Below the pieces are notes generated by a model. The model was given only the letters and a program-made list of their open reading frames with translations. It ran no database searches and was not told where the DNA came from. The position numbers and the translations under genes are program-made. Source: Dongia_A sp035695765 (GTDB lineage: Bacteria > Pseudomonadota > Alphaproteobacteria > Dongiales > Dongiaceae). Taken from it: a DNA stretch of 64,000 nucleotides. The stretch lies in contig DASRRI010000078.1 in NCBI GenBank assembly GCA_035695765.1, positions 1 through 64,000 of the forward strand, given 5' to 3'. Below are positions 60,733 through 64,000 of this stretch, in pieces (position 1 is the stretch's first letter; each line of letters opens with the position of its first letter).

Positions 60733-61755
60733 CTAAGCCGGCCGCCACTTGCTCCAGGCGCGCCACTGCTCGGGGAATTTGCGCACCCAGGGTTCGCTGC
60801 GGCGGAAGTATTCAAGCGCCGCGGCGATGCAGCGTTCGTCGGATGAGCGGCTCGCATCGATCGCGATCGGTTCCTCAATCACCATCCGGAAGCCATGCTT
60901 CGGATCGCGTACCGTAAAGAGCGGCAACAAAGGCGCGCCGGTCAGCGCCGCGAGACGCGGCGCACCCACCGCCACCGGAAGCTTTCCGCCGAAGATCGGC
61001 CCCTTGACCAACTCATAGCCTTCGGTCGATGAGGCGACGATGGAGACGACCTCATTGGCCTTGAGGGCGCGCATCATCCGCCGCATCGCCGTGGTCGGCG
61101 CGCTGCGATCGAACACGATGCGCTGCACGATATGCCGATCTTCCGGAATGCAGCGGACGCGGTTGAGATACTCGACGCCAAAGCAGCTGTCGGAATATCC
61201 ATGCTGCGGGCTGCTCAGGTGCGACAGGCGATAGCCCTTCTGGTGGAGCACGATCTTGACCGGCCCGCTATTGAAGACGAACGGCGCCACCCAGAGGATC
61301 GCGCCCCTGCCGCCCGCGAGGGCGTAGCGCAGATGGTCCTCGCCCTCGAGCACCATCTTCGGGTTCCATCCGTGGGGCCGCCAGCCGCGCAGATCCTCCA
61401 TCCGCAATTCATAGACTGCCGCTTTCAGGTCCCGCGCGATCGCCTCGGCGCGCCGCTGGTCGATGTCGCCCAGCGCCGCCTGGATGCTCTTGCCCGTCTG
61501 CTTGATCGCGCGGCGGCCGGGGATATGGGCCAATATGCGCCAGAGCGAGAACGGCGCCCAAAGGGCCTCCGGCAGCAGCCAGGAGGGCAGGAGCAGAACG
61601 ATCAGGCCCAGGGCGGTGGTAATGTCGGCGATTTTCCAGGATGGCCGCGATGCCAGCTTGCGCAGCTTGTGCGCAATCAGCCGCCCTTCGGCCGGCGCCG
61701 CATCGGCTTCGACTTGTCCCGACAGACTCCCCGACCCTCGAATCACGTCCCCCAT
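60733..61755 (-). CDS. LpxL/HtrB-like lysophospholipid acyltransferase family protein
   Basis: The 340-residue protein has one N-terminal hydrophobic segment (about 45-70) and the acyltransferase-like order of blocks: GGRGAILWVAPFVFNSGPVKIVLHQKGYRLSHLS, then KANEVVSIVASS, GAPRLAALTGAPLLPLFTVRD and WVRKFPEQW near the end. In LpxL enzymes the first block carries the HxxxxD motif; here I see no His-x4-Asp in that block, so activity may differ or be lost. Six bases separate it from the convergent SDR gene. Confidence 0.7.
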   Translation of the reverse strand: MGDVIRGSGSLSGQVEADAAPAEGRLIAHKLRKLASRPSWKIADITTALGLIVLLLPSWLLPEALWAPFSLWRILAHIPGRRAIKQTGKSIQAALGDIDQRRAEAIARDLKAAVYELRMEDLRGWRPHGWNPKMVLEGEDHLRYALAGGRGAILWVAPFVFNSGPVKIVLHQKGYRLSHLSSPQHGYSDSCFGVEYLNRVRCIPEDRHIVQRIVFDRSAPTTAMRRMMRALKANEVVSIVASSTEGYELVKGPIFGGKLPVAVGAPRLAALTGAPLLPLFTVRDPKHGFRMVIEEPIAIDASRSSDERCIAAALEYFRRSEPWVRKFPEQWRAWSKWRPA

Positions 61756-62303
61756 GACGTCAGATTATCGTCAGCTTCCATGATGAGCCATAGCAGATTC
61801 GCCAGCCGGCCCATCGCAGGCGGGCAAGGCAGTTTCGGTTTCCGTACGGAAGAACGGTGCACCGGCCTGGATGCTGGCGCTGGAAAATCAATTGGTTAGC
61901 TGCCCAGAAGGGCGCGTGAACAGCTGACGAGCCGGGTTCTCGCAGCCGGAAGGATATCGGGGAGATTGGGCAACCCGATGCGCCTCAATACCAGGGAGTC
62001 GGCGTCCTATCGGGTTCGTCGCCCTCCCTTTCGATCTCCTTCGCCACAATGGGGATATGGGGCGTTGCCATTTCGCTCACATGCGGCGCGAAGGCGCGAT
62101 CCATCCAGCGCGACCAGAAGTGCCGGGAGGTGCCTCGGCATCCACCACCAGGATCGCTTCGCGCATCCAGGCGGTGCTCAACTCGCTCGTTGCCCGCGGC
62201 ATGTCCGCTCCCATGCTGGCTCCAAATGGCTACATCATTCCTTTCAACGCAGCCGATCCGGCCCGCTCCAACGCCATGATGATCCGATAGGCCCAAAGCC
62301 CAT
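61756..62303. other. Gap without a confident gene
   Basis: About 550 bases separate the acyltransferase-like gene from bdhA. The best open frame is 62057-62290 (plus, 77 residues, ending NGYIIPFNAADPARSNAMMIR), with only a weak GGGG upstream and no family I recognise. A minus frame at 61985-62296 and a plus frame at 61966-62625 look like shadows. The stretch may be a gene remnant plus the promoter of the minus-strand acyltransferase gene. Confidence 0.4.
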
Positions 62304-63086
62304 CTACTGCGCAGTCCAGGCTCCGTCGACGGCGATGGCAGTGCCAGTGATCTGGTCGGCTGCCGGCGAGCACAGGAACGCGACAGTTCCGCCGAGCTGC
62401 TCCGGCGTCACGAAGCTCCGCGACGGCTGCTTTTCGCCTAGAAGGGCCATCGCCGCATCGTCCAGGCTGATCTTTTTCCGGGTCGCGATGTCGGCGATCT
62501 GCTTCTCGACCAGGGGAGTCAGCACCCAGCCGGGGCAGACGGCGTTGGCGGTGATGCCGGTGCCGGCCGTCTCCAATCCAACGACCTTGGTCAGGCCCAC
62601 CAGCCCGTGCTTGGCGGCGACATAGGCGGCCTTGTGAGTCGAGCCAACCAGACCATGAGCCGAGGCGATATTGAGGATCCGGCCCCAGCCCTGCTTCTTC
62701 ATCTGCGGCACGGCGGCGGCAATGCCGTGGAACGCCGCGGACAGGTTGATCGCCAGGATCGCGTCCCACTTCTCGGCCGGGAACTCCTCGACCGGCGCCG
62801 TGAATTGGATGCCGGCATTGTTCACCAGGATGTCGACGCGGCCCAGCCTCTCAACAGTCGCTGCGATCAGGCCGCGCACCGCCTCGCTCTTCGACATGTC
62901 GGCGCCGTCATGGAGAGCGCGCACGCCATGCTCACGCTCGATGCCGGAGCGGATCGCTTCGATCTCGCCGGAATCGCCGAAGCCGTTCAGCACGATGTCG
63001 GCGCCTTGGGCCGCCAGTACCCTGGCGATGCCGAGGCCAATACCGCTGGTCGATCCGGTGACGATTGCAACTTTACCCTTCAACAT
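62304..63086 (-). CDS. bdhA: D-3-hydroxybutyrate dehydrogenase
   Basis: The 260-residue short-chain dehydrogenase fits BdhA closely: KVAIVTGSTSGIGLGIARVLA, NNAGIQFTAPVEEFPAEKWDAILAINL, the catalytic Ser in NIASAHGLVGS and the Tyr-Lys pair in KAAYVAAKHGLVGLTK, then NAVCPGWVLTPLVEKQI. It oxidises D-3-hydroxybutyrate to acetoacetate, a step in polyhydroxybutyrate breakdown. It lies 21 bases after the patatin-like gene, on the same strand; the two are commonly an operon in alphaproteobacteria. Confidence 0.93.
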   Translation of the reverse strand: MLKGKVAIVTGSTSGIGLGIARVLAAQGADIVLNGFGDSGEIEAIRSGIEREHGVRALHDGADMSKSEAVRGLIAATVERLGRVDILVNNAGIQFTAPVEEFPAEKWDAILAINLSAAFHGIAAAVPQMKKQGWGRILNIASAHGLVGSTHKAAYVAAKHGLVGLTKVVGLETAGTGITANAVCPGWVLTPLVEKQIADIATRKKISLDDAAMALLGEKQPSRSFVTPEQLGGTVAFLCSPAADQITGTAIAVDGAWTAQ

Positions 63087-63107
63087 GATGTCTCTCCTTC
63101 GATGCGC

Positions 63108-64000
63108 TTAGGCGGACTGGTCGCGATGGACATCGTGCGTGACCATGCCCAGCTCTGCCGCCGGCCGGTCCAGGCGGCGCGGATCTGCCAATGTGCGCCT
63201 GATATCGTCGAGGCCGCTCTGCCAGTGCTCGCGCATGGCGTCCAGCCCGAACTCGAAATCCTTGGAATGGCCTTCGAAGGCCTTGGACTGATAGATGAGA
63301 TGGACGATGTTATAGGCGCGATGGCAGGCCAGATCGGCGATGGCCTTGACGTCCGGATCAGTCCTCGCTGCCTTCGGCAGTTTCGCCATCAACTGCTGCA
63401 GCGCATGCCGCATCTTCTGCAGCTGCAGCATGTGATTCGTGATGGCGCGCGTCCGGCTGGAATACTGGATGTCTTTCTGCCGGCTCGCGACCTCCATCAG
63501 GTCATAGGGCAGCCGGCCCCTCGCCGACCACAAATCGACCTGGAAGATGAGCGTATCGCGTCGCGGCTCACTCGAGAGAATGCGAGAGAGCGGCGTGTTC
63601 GAGACCATGCCGCCATCCCAGTAGTATTCGCCGTCGATCTCGACCGCCGGGAAGCCCGGCGGCAGGGCGCCCGATGCCATGAAATGCTCTGCCCTCAGGC
63701 TACGTTGCGCCGTATCGAAATAGACGAGATTGCCGCAGCGGATGTTGACCGCGCCGACGCTGACCCGGACCTCACCGCAATTCAGGCGATCGAAGTCGAC
63801 CAGACGTTCCAGCGTGTCCCGCAGCGGCGAGGTATCGTAGAAGCTGGTGGCGGTGTCGCCCGCAAACAGCGACAGGAAAGGCGGCGGGAAGCGCGGCTTG
63901 AAGAAGCCGCTCTGACCCATGAATAGAGCCTGCATGGCAGCCGCGGTATTCTGTGCCGAGCGCAGGTCGAACGTGAATGGGAGAGAGCTGGCGAGGCCTT
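63108..64000 (-). CDS. Patatin-like phospholipase (DUF3734), C-terminal part (runs off window)
   Basis: The frame stays open to the window edge. It continues upstream of the first Met as LPFTFDLRSAQNTAAAM, so the true start lies beyond 64000. The visible part has the catalytic Asp in YYWDGGMVSNTPL, GALPPGFPAVEIDG and a helical C-terminal DUF3734 region (about 160 residues, HRAYNIVHLIYQSKAFEGHSKDFEF). The GxSxG nucleophile is outside the window. Members are lipid acyl hydrolases, often next to bdhA and linked to storage polyester or lipid turnover. Confidence 0.88.
   Translation of the reverse strand, partial: GLASSLPFTFDLRSAQNTAAAMQALFMGQSGFFKPRFPPPFLSLFAGDTATSFYDTSPLRDTLERLVDFDRLNCGEVRVSVGAVNIRCGNLVYFDTAQRSLRAEHFMASGALPPGFPAVEIDGEYYWDGGMVSNTPLSRILSSEPRRDTLIFQVDLWSARGRLPYDLMEVASRQKDIQYSSRTRAITNHMLQLQKMRHALQQLMAKLPKAARTDPDVKAIADLACHRAYNIVHLIYQSKAFEGHSKDFEFGLDAMREHWQSGLDDIRRTLADPRRLDRPAAELGMVTHDVHRDQSA

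Noticed and set aside
61985..62296. 103-codon minus-strand frame upstream of the acyltransferase-like gene
   Set aside because: No ribosome binding site, no hydrophobic or conserved pattern, and it overlaps a competing plus frame that is itself weak.

Overview
The window reads as a chromosomal segment of a high-GC alphaproteobacterium, probably Hyphomicrobiales or Rhodospirillales. The grounds are high GC with strong third-position bias, short Shine-Dalgarno-led operons, TRAP and carbohydrate ABC operons, a complete N-methylglutamate (methylamine) locus, an encapsulin with ferritin-like cargo, and GGAAC-N16/17-(C/T)GTT boxes typical of the alphaproteobacterial stress sigma factor EcfG. The genus cannot be fixed from the sequence alone. 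I saw no rRNA, tRNA, CRISPR array or insertion sequence.

Layout. 1-4.8 kb: surface polysaccharide genes (partial rmlB, a glycosyltransferase, an ABC exporter, rmlD). 4.8-5.8 kb: two small membrane-associated unknowns. 5.9-22.1 kb, minus strand: methylamine assimilation by the N-methylglutamate pathway. It contains mgdABCD, two regulators, mgsABC, gmaS, an amt with a frameshift, four small conserved-looking membrane proteins and an APC permease. 22.3-24.0 kb: a divergent, apparently cytoplasmic chemoreceptor-like protein fused to an SBP_bac_3 domain. 24-27.3 kb: a WYL regulator, an epimerase, a broken GNAT gene, and EVE and HIT proteins. 27.5-30.5 kb: a stress island (DUF1328 protein, encapsulin, encapsulated ferritin, superoxide dismutase, glycine-zipper lipoprotein) with four EcfG-like promoters. 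30.5-34.2 kb: a TRAP transporter with an unusual DctQ. 34.4-37.7 kb: an AI-2E family transporter, a flavodoxin-like protein and a decayed DUF3302-HlyD-DUF4105 locus. 37.8-49.1 kb: a ten-gene plus-strand operon with a GntR regulator, ABM, aldolase, dehydrogenase, sugar ABC transporter, apionate-lactonase-like protein, and OtnK-like and OtnC-like enzymes. It converges on a DenD-like dehydrogenase. 50.3-56.3 kb: an aldo-keto reductase, then a deoC-ALDH16-RbsD/FucU-ribokinase operon that looks like deoxy-sugar catabolism. 56.4-64 kb: SDRs, DJ-1 and AraC regulators, a TetR/SDR pair, an acyltransferase-like protein, bdhA and a partial patatin.

How it works together. In the methylamine locus, GmaS makes gamma-glutamylmethylamide, MgsABC converts it to N-methylglutamate, and MgdABCD oxidises that to glutamate while passing the methyl carbon on, probably to tetrahydrofolate. 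Ammonium and amine uptake proteins are encoded beside it, and the divergent soluble receptor is a candidate sensor. In the stress island, one sigma-factor signature appears to coordinate iron sequestration in a protein shell with superoxide removal. Several genes carry indels (amt, DUF4105, GNAT). Two of these sit in homopolymer runs and could be sequencing errors.
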